64,000 bases of DNA from assembly GCF_006980715.1 (NCBI RefSeq), contig NZ_SBHN01000006.1, forward strand, positions 1 to 64,000, in the 5' to 3' direction. Positions within the stretch are counted from its first letter, which is position 1. The number at the start of each line of letters is the position of its first letter. Under the pieces are notes generated by a model. It was not told the origin of the DNA. It searched no databases and worked only from the letters and a program-made list of their open reading frames with translations. The stretch comes from Telmatospirillum sp. J64-1 (GTDB taxonomy: Bacteria > Pseudomonadota > Alphaproteobacteria > Rhodospirillales > Magnetospirillaceae). Shown here piece after piece: positions 9,001 to 17,677 of this stretch. The position numbers and the translations under genes were made by a program.

Positions 9001-9552
9001 ATGACCGGAAAAAGCGAAAAGCAGAAAATGCTCGACGGCGACCTTTATAACGCCGCCGCCCCCGAACTCGTCGCCGGGCGAAGCCGCGCGGACCGCCTGA
9101 TGGCCGCCTTCAACGCCGCCCCGGAAGACCGGCGGGAGGAAATCTTGCGGGAGCTTCTCGGCTCGGTGGGGGAAAACACCGTGATCCGGCCGGATTTCCG
9201 CTGCGACTACGGCGAGAATATCAAGATCGGCCGCAACGTCTTCATCAATTTCAATTGCGTCTTCCTGGATTGCGCCGCCATTGAGATCGGCGACTTCACC
9301 CAGATCGCCCCGGCGGTGCAATTCTATACGGCCACCCATCCCCTCGACCCCGGTTTGCGGCGGGATGGGCAGGAATATGCCCTGCCCATCCGCGTCGGTA
9401 CCAATGTCTGGATCGGCGGCGGCGCCATCATCCTGCCCGGCGTGACCATCGGCGACGACAGCGTGATCGCGGCGGGCAGCGTCGTGACGAAGGACGTGCC
9501 CCCCCGCTCGGTCGTTGTCGGCAATCCGGCGCGGGTGGTGCGGGAGGTGTAG
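9001..9552 (+). CDS. Maltose/galactoside O-acetyltransferase-like hexapeptide transferase
   Basis: A 183-aa left-handed beta-helix acetyltransferase. Residues 5-40 (EKQKMLDGDLYNAAAPELVAGR) form the Mac N-terminal domain. Hexapeptide repeats run from about 65 to the end, with the catalytic His in FYTATHPLDPGLR and the PGVTIGDDSVIAAGSVV turn block. Members acetylate sugars with acetyl-CoA (Maa, LacA, NodL). The acceptor is unknown; no sugar operon is adjacent. Confidence 0.9.
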   Translation: MTGKSEKQKMLDGDLYNAAAPELVAGRSRADRLMAAFNAAPEDRREEILRELLGSVGENTVIRPDFRCDYGENIKIGRNVFINFNCVFLDCAAIEIGDFTQIAPAVQFYTATHPLDPGLRRDGQEYALPIRVGTNVWIGGGAIILPGVTIGDDSVIAAGSVVTKDVPPRSVVVGNPARVVREV

Positions 9553-9572
9553 CGAGCGGCCACCTCTTCCCC

Positions 9573-9660
9573 CGTCATTCCCGCGAAAGCGGGAATCTAT
9601 ACCTGCGCTATCGCATGTGAACAGGAAACGAGATGGACCCCCGCTTTCGCGGGGGTGACG
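9573..9660. repeat. Dispersed palindromic repeat, family 1, copy B
   Basis: CGTCATTCCCGCGAAAGCGGGAATC at one end and CCCCCGCTTTCGCGGGGGTGACG at the other, with a variable centre of about 40 bases. It lies between convergent genes and has the same architecture as the copies at 234-315 and 61333-61434. Confidence 0.85.
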
Positions 9661-9685
9661 ATTTGACGGACGGACCCAATTCGGC

Positions 9686-10747
9686 TCAGATCGCCTGGGC
9701 GATCGCCTCGCCGAATTCAGCCGTCGTGGCCTTGCCGCCCATGTCCGGGGTGCGGATATCGGAGGCGGCCAGCACCTTCTCGATGGCCGAGACGATGGCC
9801 GCACCGGCATCCTTGTGGCCCAGATGGTCGAGCATCATCGCCCCCGACCAGATCTGGCCGATGGGATTGGCGATGCCCTTGCCCGCGATATCCGGGGCCG
9901 AGCCATGGACCGGCTCGAACATCGAGGGGTAGTCGCGTTCCGGGTTCAGGTTGGCCGACGGCGCGATGGCGATGGTACCGGTGGTCGCCGGGCCGAGATC
10001 GGAGAGGATGTCGCCGAACAGGTTCGAGCCCACCACCACGTCGAACCAATGGGGATTGCGCACGAAATGCGCGGTCAGGATGTCGATGTGGAACTGGCTG
10101 GTCCCGACCTCGGGATAGGCCTTGGCCATCTCGGCGAAGCGTTCGTCCCAGAAGGGCATGGTGTGGATGATGCCGTTGGACTTGGTGGCCGAGGCAAGCT
10201 GCTTGCGCGGACGGGACTGGGCCAGGTCGAAGGCGAATTTCAGAACCCGGTCCACGCCCTTGCGGGTGAAGACGGTTTCCTGCACCACCATCTCGTCTTC
10301 CGTCCCGGCATTCAGGCGGCCGCCGATCTCGGAATATTCGCCCTCGTTGTTCTCGCGGACGATCATGTAGTCGATATCGCCGGGCTTGCGGCCCGCCAGC
10401 GGGCAATGCACGCCCTCGAACAGGCGCACCGGACGCAGGTTCACGTACTGGCGGAACTGGCGGCGCAGCGGGATCAGCAGGCCCCACAGCGAGACATGAT
10501 CCGGCACGCCGGGAAAGCCCACGGCGCCCAGGAAGATGGCGTCGTGGTGACGGACCTGTTCCAGGCCGTCCTCGGGCATCATGCGGCCGGTCTTGTGATA
10601 GCGCTCGCAGCTCCAGTCCAGTTCGTCGAACTGGAAGGAGATGTCGAATTTGCGCCCGATGGTCTCCAGGACCCGCAGCCCCTCGGGCACGACTTCCTTG
10701 CCGATGCCGTCGCCGGGGATGACGGCGATACGATAAGACTTGCTCAT
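9686..10747 (-). CDS. ttuC: Tartrate dehydrogenase / D-malate dehydrogenase
   Basis: A 353-aa NAD-dependent beta-decarboxylating dehydrogenase of the IPMDH family, tartrate/D-malate branch. It carries VIPGDGIGKEVVPEG at the N-terminus, the substrate-binding RENNEGEYSEIGGR segment, and SNLFGDILSDLG for metal binding. The branch oxidises tartrate isomers and D-malate. Its ATG overlaps the stop of the upstream D-tartrate dehydratase by 4 bp, which strongly supports a joint role in tartrate use. dmlA is an equally valid symbol if D-malate is preferred. Confidence 0.88.
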   Translation of the reverse strand: MSKSYRIAVIPGDGIGKEVVPEGLRVLETIGRKFDISFQFDELDWSCERYHKTGRMMPEDGLEQVRHHDAIFLGAVGFPGVPDHVSLWGLLIPLRRQFRQYVNLRPVRLFEGVHCPLAGRKPGDIDYMIVRENNEGEYSEIGGRLNAGTEDEMVVQETVFTRKGVDRVLKFAFDLAQSRPRKQLASATKSNGIIHTMPFWDERFAEMAKAYPEVGTSQFHIDILTAHFVRNPHWFDVVVGSNLFGDILSDLGPATTGTIAIAPSANLNPERDYPSMFEPVHGSAPDIAGKGIANPIGQIWSGAMMLDHLGHKDAGAAIVSAIEKVLAASDIRTPDMGGKATTAEFGEAIAQAI

Positions 10748-11913
10748 TGGGCCAGCTCCTGCATGACAGCGTAAAGTTCGGATTTCGCCTCGAAACCGAC
10801 GCCGGGGACGTCGGGCAGGCCAACATAGCTGTCCACGACAGCCGTGCCATCCGCAAATCCACCGAAGGGCTTGAATACATCCGGGTAGGATTCGTTGCCG
10901 CCCAGATGCAGCCCGGCGGCGATGTTCAGCGACATCTGATGGCCGCCATGGGGAACGACGCGGCGGCTGGACCAGCCGTTCTGCTCCATCATCTCCAGCG
11001 TGCGCAGATATTCGACCAGGCCGTAGGACAGGGCGCAGTCGAATTGCAGCACGTCGCGGTCGGGGCGCATGCCGCCGTGACGGATCAGGTTGCGCGCATC
11101 CTGCATCGAGAACAGGTTCTCGCCGGTCGCCATGGGCAGGTCGTAATGCTTGGACAGCTCGGCCTGCAGCGCATAATCCAGCGGATCGCCCGCTTCTTCG
11201 TACCAGCGCAGGTTATAGGGCCGAATCGCCTCGGCATAGGCGATGGCGGTGTCCAGGTCGAAGCGGCCATTGGCGTCGACGCAGAGCCGCTGGCCGTCAC
11301 CGCCGACCACCTCCAGCGCCGCTTCGATGCGCTTAATGTCCTCGGCCAGATCGACGCCGCCGATCTTCATCTTCACCACCGAATAGCCACGATCGACATA
11401 GCTTTTCAGCTCGTCCTGGAGGGCCGAATTGTCCTTGCCGGGATAGTAGTAGCCCCCGGCGGCATAGACCCAGACCTTGTCGTCGGCCTTGCCGCCGCGA
11501 TAGCGGTCGGCGAGCAGGCGGTAGAGCGGCTTGCCTTCGATCTTGGCGACGGCATCCCAGACCGCCATGTCGATGACGCCGACGGCCACCGAGCGCTCGC
11601 CATGGCCGCCCGGCTTTTCATTGGTCATCAGGCATTTCCAGATGGCGAAGGGATCGAGATTGTCGTTCTTCTCGTCCACCAGGGTCTTCGGATCGGCCTC
11701 TTGCAGGCGCGGCAGGAAACGCTCGCGCATCAGGCTGCCCTGGCCGTAGCGGCCGTTGGAATTGAAGCCGTAGCCGACCACCCGCTTGCCGTCGCGCACC
11801 ACATCGGTGACCAGGGCCACGACCGAACAGGTCATCTTGCTGAAATCGATATAGGCATTGGCGATGGGCGAGGCGATGGAAACGGTCTTCTCGCGGATCT
11901 CGACAATTCTCAT
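10744..11913 (-). CDS. tarD: D-tartrate dehydratase (enolase superfamily)
   Basis: A 389-aa enolase-superfamily enzyme very similar to the characterised Bradyrhizobium D-tartrate dehydratase, which forms oxaloacetate. Shared blocks are NAYIDFSKMT, VVGYGFNSNGRYGQG, GERSVAVG, YAAGGYYYPGK, the KMK catalytic lysine motif, DANGRFD (metal Asp) and PHGGHQMSLN (catalytic His). The frame stays open upstream to 12486, but the ATG at 11913 has a near-perfect AAGGAGGGA ribosome site and matches the family start. It is the first gene of the tartrate operon. Confidence 0.92.
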   Translation of the reverse strand: MRIVEIREKTVSIASPIANAYIDFSKMTCSVVALVTDVVRDGKRVVGYGFNSNGRYGQGSLMRERFLPRLQEADPKTLVDEKNDNLDPFAIWKCLMTNEKPGGHGERSVAVGVIDMAVWDAVAKIEGKPLYRLLADRYRGGKADDKVWVYAAGGYYYPGKDNSALQDELKSYVDRGYSVVKMKIGGVDLAEDIKRIEAALEVVGGDGQRLCVDANGRFDLDTAIAYAEAIRPYNLRWYEEAGDPLDYALQAELSKHYDLPMATGENLFSMQDARNLIRHGGMRPDRDVLQFDCALSYGLVEYLRTLEMMEQNGWSSRRVVPHGGHQMSLNIAAGLHLGGNESYPDVFKPFGGFADGTAVVDSYVGLPDVPGVGFEAKSELYAVMQELAQ

Positions 11914-11966
11914 GACATCCCTCCTTCTGGTGCGAGAAGGGTATCGGTGGACGCGAAGGGCCGCGA

Positions 11967-11981
11967 ATGCCAAATTGGCAT
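11967..11981. promoter_or_regulatory. LysR-type operator (T-N11-A palindrome)
   Basis: ATGCCAAATTGGCAT is a perfect 7-1-7 inverted repeat that satisfies T-N11-A. It lies in the 93-bp gap between the divergent tarD operon and the LysR gene, exactly where LysR regulators bind. Inferred to be the recognition site through which tartrate or a related inducer controls tarD-ttuC and autoregulates the regulator. Confidence 0.75.
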
Positions 11982-12006
11982 CATTTGATGCGGATGCGGC
12001 ATAGAG

Positions 12007-12900
12007 ATGGAACTGGGCTGGCTCGAAGACTTCCTGGCCTTGGCCGACAGCGGCAATTTCTCGCGGGCGGCCGAGGCGCGCCATCTGACCCAACCGGCCT
12101 TTTCCCGGCGCATCCGGGCCTTGGAGGAATGGGTCGGCGTGCCCCTGTTCGACCGCCACGTCCAGCCCGTGGTTCCCACCGCCGCCGGAGCCGTCTTCCG
12201 GCCCGTCGCCGACGAGATGCTGCGCCGCCTGCATCAGGGGCGGGAGGCGGCCCGCCATGCCCATTCCACCCAGGCCCAGACCCTGCGCTTCGCCGCCACC
12301 CACAGCCTGTCCCTGACCTTCTTTCCCAATTGGCTGCGGGAACTCGAGGAAAACGCCCGCCCCGCCTCGATCCGCCTCGATTCCGACAACATGGCCGCCT
12401 GCGAGAACCTGCTGGTCCAGGGGCAATGCCAGTTCCTGCTCTGCCACCATGCCCCCGGCGCGGCGACACGTCTGGATGCCCAGCATTTCCGTTCAGCCAT
12501 CGTCGGCCATGACCGATTGGTGCCGGTGGCGGCACCGGGCATCGCTCCCTTGCCGGGAACGGAAGAGGCGCCCCTGCCCTGGCTGGCCTATTCGGAAAGC
12601 TCGGGCGTCGGGCGGGCTATCGATGCGGCCTTGCTGGCGCGCACCCGGCCGGCTCATCTGGAGCGGGTCTTCACCTCGCATCTCGCCACCGTCCTGCGCG
12701 CCATGGCCCGCGACGGGCGCGGCATGGCCTGGTTGCCGCTGAGCCTGATCGAGGAAGACCTAGCCGCCGGAATCCTGGTGCCGGTGGGCGGCGAAGACTG
12801 GGTGGTCGCCGCCGATATCCGCATTTTCCGGCCGCGCGAACGCCTCAGCCCCGCCGCCGAAGCCTTCTGGACCATCGTCGCCGCCACCGAAAGGGATTGA
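12007..12900 (+). CDS. LysR family transcriptional regulator (probable tartrate regulator)
   Basis: A 297-aa LysR regulator. The N-terminal winged helix (about 1-60) reads LEDFLALADSGNFSRAAEARHLTQPAFSRRIRALEEW. The effector-binding domain follows from about 90. It is divergent from tarD-ttuC across a 93-bp gap that carries a perfect LysR box, so control of tartrate catabolism is the simplest inference. The inducer is not known. Confidence 0.9.
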   Translation: MELGWLEDFLALADSGNFSRAAEARHLTQPAFSRRIRALEEWVGVPLFDRHVQPVVPTAAGAVFRPVADEMLRRLHQGREAARHAHSTQAQTLRFAATHSLSLTFFPNWLRELEENARPASIRLDSDNMAACENLLVQGQCQFLLCHHAPGAATRLDAQHFRSAIVGHDRLVPVAAPGIAPLPGTEEAPLPWLAYSESSGVGRAIDAALLARTRPAHLERVFTSHLATVLRAMARDGRGMAWLPLSLIEEDLAAGILVPVGGEDWVVAADIRIFRPRERLSPAAEAFWTIVAATERD

Positions 12901-12957
12901 GGAGTAACACGGGACCCGGCTACAACTATCCGTTCGTCCCAGACTGCCGAGGTCCAG

Positions 12958-13920
12958 ATGCTGAAGCTCGCCCAGAAAGCCGTCGCCGCCGCCCTGCTGG
13001 CGGCCCTGCCCTTCACTGCCCAAGCGGCAGACAAATCCGTCAAGGTCACCTCCATCGTGGAACATCCGGCGCTGGATGCCACCCGCGATGGCATCCGGGA
13101 CGAGCTTGAAGCCCAAGGCTTCAAGGCCGGTGAAGGCCTGCGCTGGGAATATCAAAGCGCCCAGGGCGATACCGGCACCGCCGCCCAGATAGCCCGGAAA
13201 TTCGTCGGCGACCGGGCCGACGTGATCGTCGCCATCGCCACGCCCTCGGCCCAGGCCGCCGTCGCCGCCGCGCGCGGCTCCATCCCGGTGGTGTTCTCCG
13301 CCGTCACCGATCCGGTGGCCGCCCGCCTGGTCAAAAGCTGGGAAGAACCCGGCGGCAACGTCACCGGCGTCTCGGACGCCCTGCCGCTGGAACGTCATCT
13401 CGACCTCGCCCAGGAAATCCTGCCCGACCTGAAGCGGCTGGGCGTGCTGTTCAATCCCGGCGAGGTCAATTCCGTCTCGACCGTGGCGTCGCTGAAGGAA
13501 GCGGCCGGTGCGCGCGGCATCCAGGTCGTCGAGGGCTCGGCCCCCGACACCAACAGCGTGCTCGGCGCCGCCCGTTCGCTGGTTGGCCGCGTGGACGCCA
13601 TCTACATCCCCACCGACAACACCGTCGTCTCGGCCCTTGAGGCCGTGGTCAAGGTCGGCCAGGATTCCAAGCTGCCCGTGCTGGCCGCCGACACCGCCTC
13701 GGTGCCGCGCGGCGCCATTGCCGCCGTGGGTTTCGACTATTACGACGTGGGCCGCCAGACCGGCAAGATCGTCGCCGAGATCCTGCGCGGCAAGCCCGCC
13801 GGGGAAATCCCCGTCCAGGGCATCGAGACCGTCACCCTGTCGGTCAATCCCGCCTCGGCCGAACGCATGGGCGTGACCCTGCCCGAAGCCGTGCTCTCTC
13901 GTGCCGAAGTGGTGCAGTAA
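12958..13920 (+). CDS. ABC transporter substrate-binding protein (PF04392/TrpX-like)
   Basis: A 320-aa periplasmic binding protein. Residues 1-23 form a signal peptide ending AQAAD. The mature part has the periplasmic-binding fold of the PF04392 family: VTSIVEHPALDATRDGI, then VIVAIATPSAQAA, VVFSAVTDPVAARLV and IYIPTDNTVVSA. Relatives include the tryptophan/tyrosine uptake protein TrpX. It is the first gene of an operon with permease and ATPase genes. The ligand is uncertain; aromatic amino acids are the best-supported guess. Confidence 0.88.
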   Translation: MLKLAQKAVAAALLAALPFTAQAADKSVKVTSIVEHPALDATRDGIRDELEAQGFKAGEGLRWEYQSAQGDTGTAAQIARKFVGDRADVIVAIATPSAQAAVAAARGSIPVVFSAVTDPVAARLVKSWEEPGGNVTGVSDALPLERHLDLAQEILPDLKRLGVLFNPGEVNSVSTVASLKEAAGARGIQVVEGSAPDTNSVLGAARSLVGRVDAIYIPTDNTVVSALEAVVKVGQDSKLPVLAADTASVPRGAIAAVGFDYYDVGRQTGKIVAEILRGKPAGEIPVQGIETVTLSVNPASAERMGVTLPEAVLSRAEVVQ

Positions 13921-13921
13921 G

Positions 13922-14812
13922 GTGAGTCTGATTGCCTTTCTTGGTGCCATCGAGACCGGACTGCTGTTCGGCCTGGTGGCTTTGGGAGTTTTCCTTAGCT
14001 TCCGCGTCCTGAACTTCCCGGACCTGACGGTGGACGGCAGCCTGCCGCTCGGCGCCGCCGTCGCCGCCACGCTGATCGTGCTGGGCTGGAATCCCTGGAT
14101 CGCCACGGCCATGGCCATGCTCGGCGGCGCCATGGCCGGGCTGGTCACGGCCTGGCTGAACGTGCGACTGAAGATCCTGCATCTGCTGGCCAGCATCCTG
14201 ACCATGATCGCGCTCTATTCGGTCAACCTGCGCATCATGGGCCGCCCCAACCAGCCGCTGCTGGGCGAGGAGACGGTGTTCACGCCGCTGGAAGCCTTCG
14301 GCCTGCCCTTCTACGTCACCAGCCTGATCCTGTTCTTCGTGGTCGCCCTGGTCATCAAGCTGATGCTGGACTGGTTCCTGTCCTCGCAGATCGGCCTTGC
14401 CATGCGCGCCACCGGCGCCAATGCCCGGATGGCCCGCGCCCAGGGCGTGCGCACCGAGGCGATGGTGCTGCTGGGCATGGCGCTCAGCAATGCCCTGGTG
14501 GCGCTGGCCGGAGCCCTGTTCGCCCAGGCCCAGGGCGGTGCCGACGTCTCGATGGGGGTCGGGGTCATCGTCGTCGGCCTGGCGGCCGTGATCATGGGCG
14601 AGGCCGTCATGTCCACCCGCGTCATCATCCTGGCGACTCTGGCCTGCGTCATCGGCTCGATCCTCTATCGCCTGGCCGTTGCGCTGGCGCTGAATGCCGA
14701 TTTCATCGGCCTGCAGGCCCAGGACCTGAAGCTCATCACCGCCCTGCTGGTGGTCATCGCCATGACCCTGCCCGGCATGCGTGGTAAATTCCTGAAACGG
14801 GTAAAGGCATGA
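13922..14812 (+). CDS. ABC transporter permease (branched-chain permease-like, TrpY-type)
   Basis: A 296-aa inner-membrane permease with about eight hydrophobic segments. The GTG at 13922 comes directly after the stop of the binding-protein gene and opens with SLIAFLGAIETGLLFGLVALG, the family N-terminus. An ATG at 13901 is in frame but would add seven unrelated residues. The EAA-like loop is RATGANARMARAQGV. It overlaps the ATPase gene by 4 bp. Confidence 0.88.
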   Translation: MSLIAFLGAIETGLLFGLVALGVFLSFRVLNFPDLTVDGSLPLGAAVAATLIVLGWNPWIATAMAMLGGAMAGLVTAWLNVRLKILHLLASILTMIALYSVNLRIMGRPNQPLLGEETVFTPLEAFGLPFYVTSLILFFVVALVIKLMLDWFLSSQIGLAMRATGANARMARAQGVRTEAMVLLGMALSNALVALAGALFAQAQGGADVSMGVGVIVVGLAAVIMGEAVMSTRVIILATLACVIGSILYRLAVALALNADFIGLQAQDLKLITALLVVIAMTLPGMRGKFLKRVKA

Positions 14813-15603
14813 TTTCGGTTTCCGACGTCCACGTCACCTTCAATCCCGGCACGCCGGTCGAGACGCGCGCCCTGCGCGGCCTGTCGCTGGACATCCCGGC
14901 GGGCGAGTTCGTCACCGTCATCGGCTCGAACGGCGCCGGCAAGTCGACCATGCTGGGCGTGCTGTCGGGCGAGGTCTTTCCCGATACGGGCCGCATCGCC
15001 ATCGACGAGCAGGATGTCACGCGCTGGCCGACGCCCAAGCGCGCGCCGCTGGTGGCCCGTGTCTTCCAGGACCCCATGGCCGGCACCTGCGAGGGGCTGA
15101 CGATCGAGGAGAACATGGCGCTGGCCTGGTCGCGCGGCCATCGCCGGGGCCTGGGCCGGGCGGTCACTAACGACCTGCGGGACATCTTCCGCGAGAAATT
15201 GGCCCTGCTGGGGCTGGGGCTGGAAAACCGCCTGGGCGACCGCATGGGGCTGCTTTCGGGCGGCCAGCGCCAGGCCATCACCCTGGTGATGGCGACGCTG
15301 AACCCGATGAAAATCCTTCTGCTGGATGAACATACCGCAGCCCTGGACCCCAAGACCGCCGCCTTCGTCATGGATTTGACCGACCGCATCGTCCAGGACG
15401 GCAAGCTGACCACGCTGATGGTTACCCATTCGATGCGCCAGGCTCTGGATCACGGTCATCGCACGGTAATGTTGCATGAAGGCCGTGTCGTCCTCGACGT
15501 CGCGGGCAGCGAGCGTAAAGGCATGAAGGTCGAGGATTTGCTTCATATGTTCGAGAAAGTACGCGGCCAGCAGATCGACGACGACGCCCTGCTGCTGGGC
15601 TAG
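14809..15603 (+). CDS. ABC transporter ATP-binding protein (TrpZ-like)
   Basis: A 264-aa ATPase. Walker A is GSNGAGKST at 39-47, the signature is LSGGQRQA, Walker B is ILLLDEHTAALD, and the switch His is in MVTHSMRQA. The Glu after Walker B Asp is present. It completes the importer with the two preceding genes through an ATGA overlap. The operon seems to end here, as the next gene has its own leader and ribosome site. Confidence 0.92.
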   Translation: MISVSDVHVTFNPGTPVETRALRGLSLDIPAGEFVTVIGSNGAGKSTMLGVLSGEVFPDTGRIAIDEQDVTRWPTPKRAPLVARVFQDPMAGTCEGLTIEENMALAWSRGHRRGLGRAVTNDLRDIFREKLALLGLGLENRLGDRMGLLSGGQRQAITLVMATLNPMKILLLDEHTAALDPKTAAFVMDLTDRIVQDGKLTTLMVTHSMRQALDHGHRTVMLHEGRVVLDVAGSERKGMKVEDLLHMFEKVRGQQIDDDALLLG

Positions 15604-15649
15604 GCCCCCCTCCCCCATCAGCGTGCAGAGCCAAATGCGCGCGTGAGGC

Positions 15650-15670
15650 GTTTCCAATGAGACAGGAAAC
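15650..15670. promoter_or_regulatory. Small inverted repeat before the Thr/Gly-repeat gene
   Basis: GTTTCC and GGAAAC form a 6-bp inverted repeat with a 9-base centre, 20 bases before the start codon at 15691. It could be an operator or a leader hairpin close to the GGGAGG ribosome site. Function is unproven. Confidence 0.35.
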
Positions 15671-15690
15671 CCTACAGATGGGAGGCATTC

Positions 15691-17433
15691 ATGGCCTTTA
15701 GTAGTTTCTTGAATGACACAAGTACATCCACGACTGGGGTGGAACCGGTTGACACGACCACCCCGAGCAGCGGTCTTGTGACCGATACGACCACGGGGTC
15801 GGGGACCGCCAATACGACGGGCCTCGACGCCGATTCCGGCCTGAGCACCACGACCTCCGGTACGGGCACGGGCACCGGAACGACCAGCGGCTTCGGAACC
15901 ACGACGGGCGCCGGAACCACGAGTGACTTCGGCACCACGACCGGCGGCACCGGTACGACGACCGGCACCGGAACCACCTCCGGCTTCGGCACGGGGACCG
16001 GAACCGGCACGGGTACCGGCACCACGACAGGCACCGGAACGACCACCGATTTCGGCACCACCACCACGACCGGCGGGACCGGAACGACCTCCGGAACCGG
16101 GACTGGGACCACCACGGGAACCGGCACCACGACCGGCGGCACCGGAACCACGACGGGCACCGGGACCACGAGCGGGTCCGGAACCACGGGCGGCAGCGTC
16201 GACATCGGCGCCATGACGGGGCCGGAATCGCCGGAACTGGCCTTCGTCGGCACCCGTTCCGACGGCACGTCGCAATTGTGGACCCAGGGCAACGACGGCT
16301 CGGTCTCTCCTGTCGCCCAGTTGCCCGATGACGTCACCGCCCAGCAGATCCATATCGTCGGCAACACCACCTATGTGGCCGACGAGACGACGCTGTGGCG
16401 GCTGGACGGCAACGACTTCACCACCGTCTATGAAAGCGCCGACGGCTTCGATGACATGGCCGTCGTCGGCGACCGCCTGTGGTTCAGCGCGGCGCCGTCT
16501 GGCCAGTCCGGCGACACCGAGTTGCTGATGGTCGAGGGAGAACAGGTAACCCGCTTCGACATCAATTCCGGTAGCGAGGGCTCGGACCCCGCCAACCTGA
16601 CGGCGATCGGCGATGAATTGTGGTTCACCGCCGATTCCGGCAGCGGCGTGCAGACCTGGCGTTTCGACGGCCAGACCTTCGAAGCCGTCGGCCCGGGTCC
16701 GGCCGAGGCGGATTCCGAAGCCTATTTCACCGGCCAGCCCGGCGGCCCCGTCTACTTCGTCGGCTATGAGGAAGACACCGGCGCTGAACTTTGGCGCTGG
16801 GACGGCGAACAATCCGAATTGTGGGTCGACATCGCCTCCGGCAGCGCTTCCTCCTCTCCCGAGGACCTGACCATGGTGAACGGGGAAGTATTCCTGACCG
16901 CCACCACCGAGGATACCGGCCGGGAAGTGTGGAGCATCAACGAGGAAGGCGACACGCTGATGCTCTATGACGTCAGCTCGGGCGACGACAGTTCCGACCC
17001 GGCTTCGCTGACCATGCTCCAGAACCAGGCCTATTTCACGGCCGATGACGGTTCCGAACGGCAGCTATGGCGGATCGAGGACGACCAGGCGATCCCGCTG
17101 ACCGATCTGGAAGACGGGGTGGAGGAAGACCTGACCGCTGTCGGCGATAACCTGTACTTCCTCGGCGACAACAACGAAATGTTCGCCTTCGACGGCAGCC
17201 AGGTCACCCAGGTGGACCTGGGGGCGGACGTGACGCCGATCTCCGGTACCCTGACCAGCTACGACGACGAAACCCTGCTGTTCAGGGGCACGGACAACCA
17301 GGGCGAAACCGGCCTTTGGAGCTTCGACGGCAGCGAGGCGACCGCCCTCACCGGCTCGTCGGCCGGCGGTAGCGGCTCCACGCAGCAGAGCCTGTTCGAA
17401 GACCAGTCGGATTCCGGCTCCTTCCTGGTGTGA
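15691..17433 (+). CDS. Thr/Gly-repeat protein with ELW-type beta repeats
   Basis: A 580-aa protein of unknown function with two parts. Residues about 45-170 are an almost pure Thr/Gly/Ser low-complexity tract built from short units such as GTGTTTG and GTTSGFG. From about 175 onward come recurring beta-rich units of 45-50 residues ([45 protein letters not shown]), like the ELWxxDGT repeats of extracellular propeller-like proteins. No N-terminal signal peptide is evident ([16 protein letters not shown]). The composition is very acidic. A GGGAGG ribosome site precedes the ATG. The gene stands alone and ends at two hairpins. An adhesin or secreted structural protein is a guess. Confidence 0.8.
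   Translation: MAFSSFLNDTSTSTTGVEPVDTTTPSSGLVTDTTTGSGTANTTGLDADSGLSTTTSGTGTGTGTTSGFGTTTGAGTTSDFGTTTGGTGTTTGTGTTSGFGTGTGTGTGTGTTTGTGTTTDFGTTTTTGGTGTTSGTGTGTTTGTGTTTGGTGTTTGTGTTSGSGTTGGSVDIGAMTGPESPELAFVGTRSDGTSQLWTQGNDGSVSPVAQLPDDVTAQQIHIVGNTTYVADETTLWRLDGNDFTTVYESADGFDDMAVVGDRLWFSAAPSGQSGDTELLMVEGEQVTRFDINSGSEGSDPANLTAIGDELWFTADSGSGVQTWRFDGQTFEAVGPGPAEADSEAYFTGQPGGPVYFVGYEEDTGAELWRWDGEQSELWVDIASGSASSSPEDLTMVNGEVFLTATTEDTGREVWSINEEGDTLMLYDVSSGDDSSDPASLTMLQNQAYFTADDGSERQLWRIEDDQAIPLTDLEDGVEEDLTAVGDNLYFLGDNNEMFAFDGSQVTQVDLGADVTPISGTLTSYDDETLLFRGTDNQGETGLWSFDGSEATALTGSSAGGSGSTQQSLFEDQSDSGSFLV
15810..16200 (+). repeat. Tandem low-complexity coding repeat (Thr/Gly units)
   Basis: About 390 bases of imperfect direct repeats of ACCGGNACNACNACCGGC-type units encode alternating Thr and Gly. 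Units vary in number and order, as expected for slippage or recombination. The array is in frame throughout, so the number of units can change without breaking the gene. Confidence 0.85.
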
Positions 17434-17443
17434 TGCCGGGAAC

Positions 17444-17470
17444 CCCGCCTGGGCCCCACGCCCAGGCGGG
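17444..17470 (+). terminator. Strong hairpin after the Thr/Gly-repeat gene
   Basis: CCCGCCTGGG and CCCAGGCGGG form a perfect 10-bp stem with a 7-base loop, starting 11 bases after the stop codon. There is no T-run, so it may be a Rho-aided end or an mRNA-stabilising structure. A second perfect hairpin follows at 17477-17511. Confidence 0.5.
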
Positions 17471-17476
17471 CGATGC

Positions 17477-17511
17477 GGCGGCGTGATGGCGTCCAGGCGC
17501 GTCACGCCGCC
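17477..17511. repeat. Second hairpin in tandem
   Basis: GGCGGCGTGA and TCACGCCGCC are perfect 10-base inverted repeats around a 15-base centre, immediately after the hairpin at 17444-17470. The role is unknown; two stacked hairpins make a firm transcript end likely. Confidence 0.45.
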
Positions 17512-17677
17512 ACCTCCCTATGGAAGAACGCCCTATCCCCAAGGGATATGCCCTCCCACCCGCAAGGCCGACCCATGTCCACCATAGCGGGCAATGGGCC
17601 AGAATGGCTTTGCCAACGGCTGTTCCCACCTTACCTGTGCAGGAATAGGTTAAGGATATGGTTCGGGAGACCCCGCA

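Noticed and set aside
12958-15603. ABC importer as a tartrate transporter
   Set aside because: The binding protein belongs to the TrpX/PF04392 type and the operon lies on the far side of the LysR gene; no sequence feature links it to tartrate.
15672-16370. Long minus-strand open frame reading as [10 protein letters not shown] repeats opposite the Thr/Gly tract
   Set aside because: It is the complementary reading of the Thr/Gly codon repeat, with no ribosome site or family; the plus-strand gene has a good Shine-Dalgarno and continues into a structured region.
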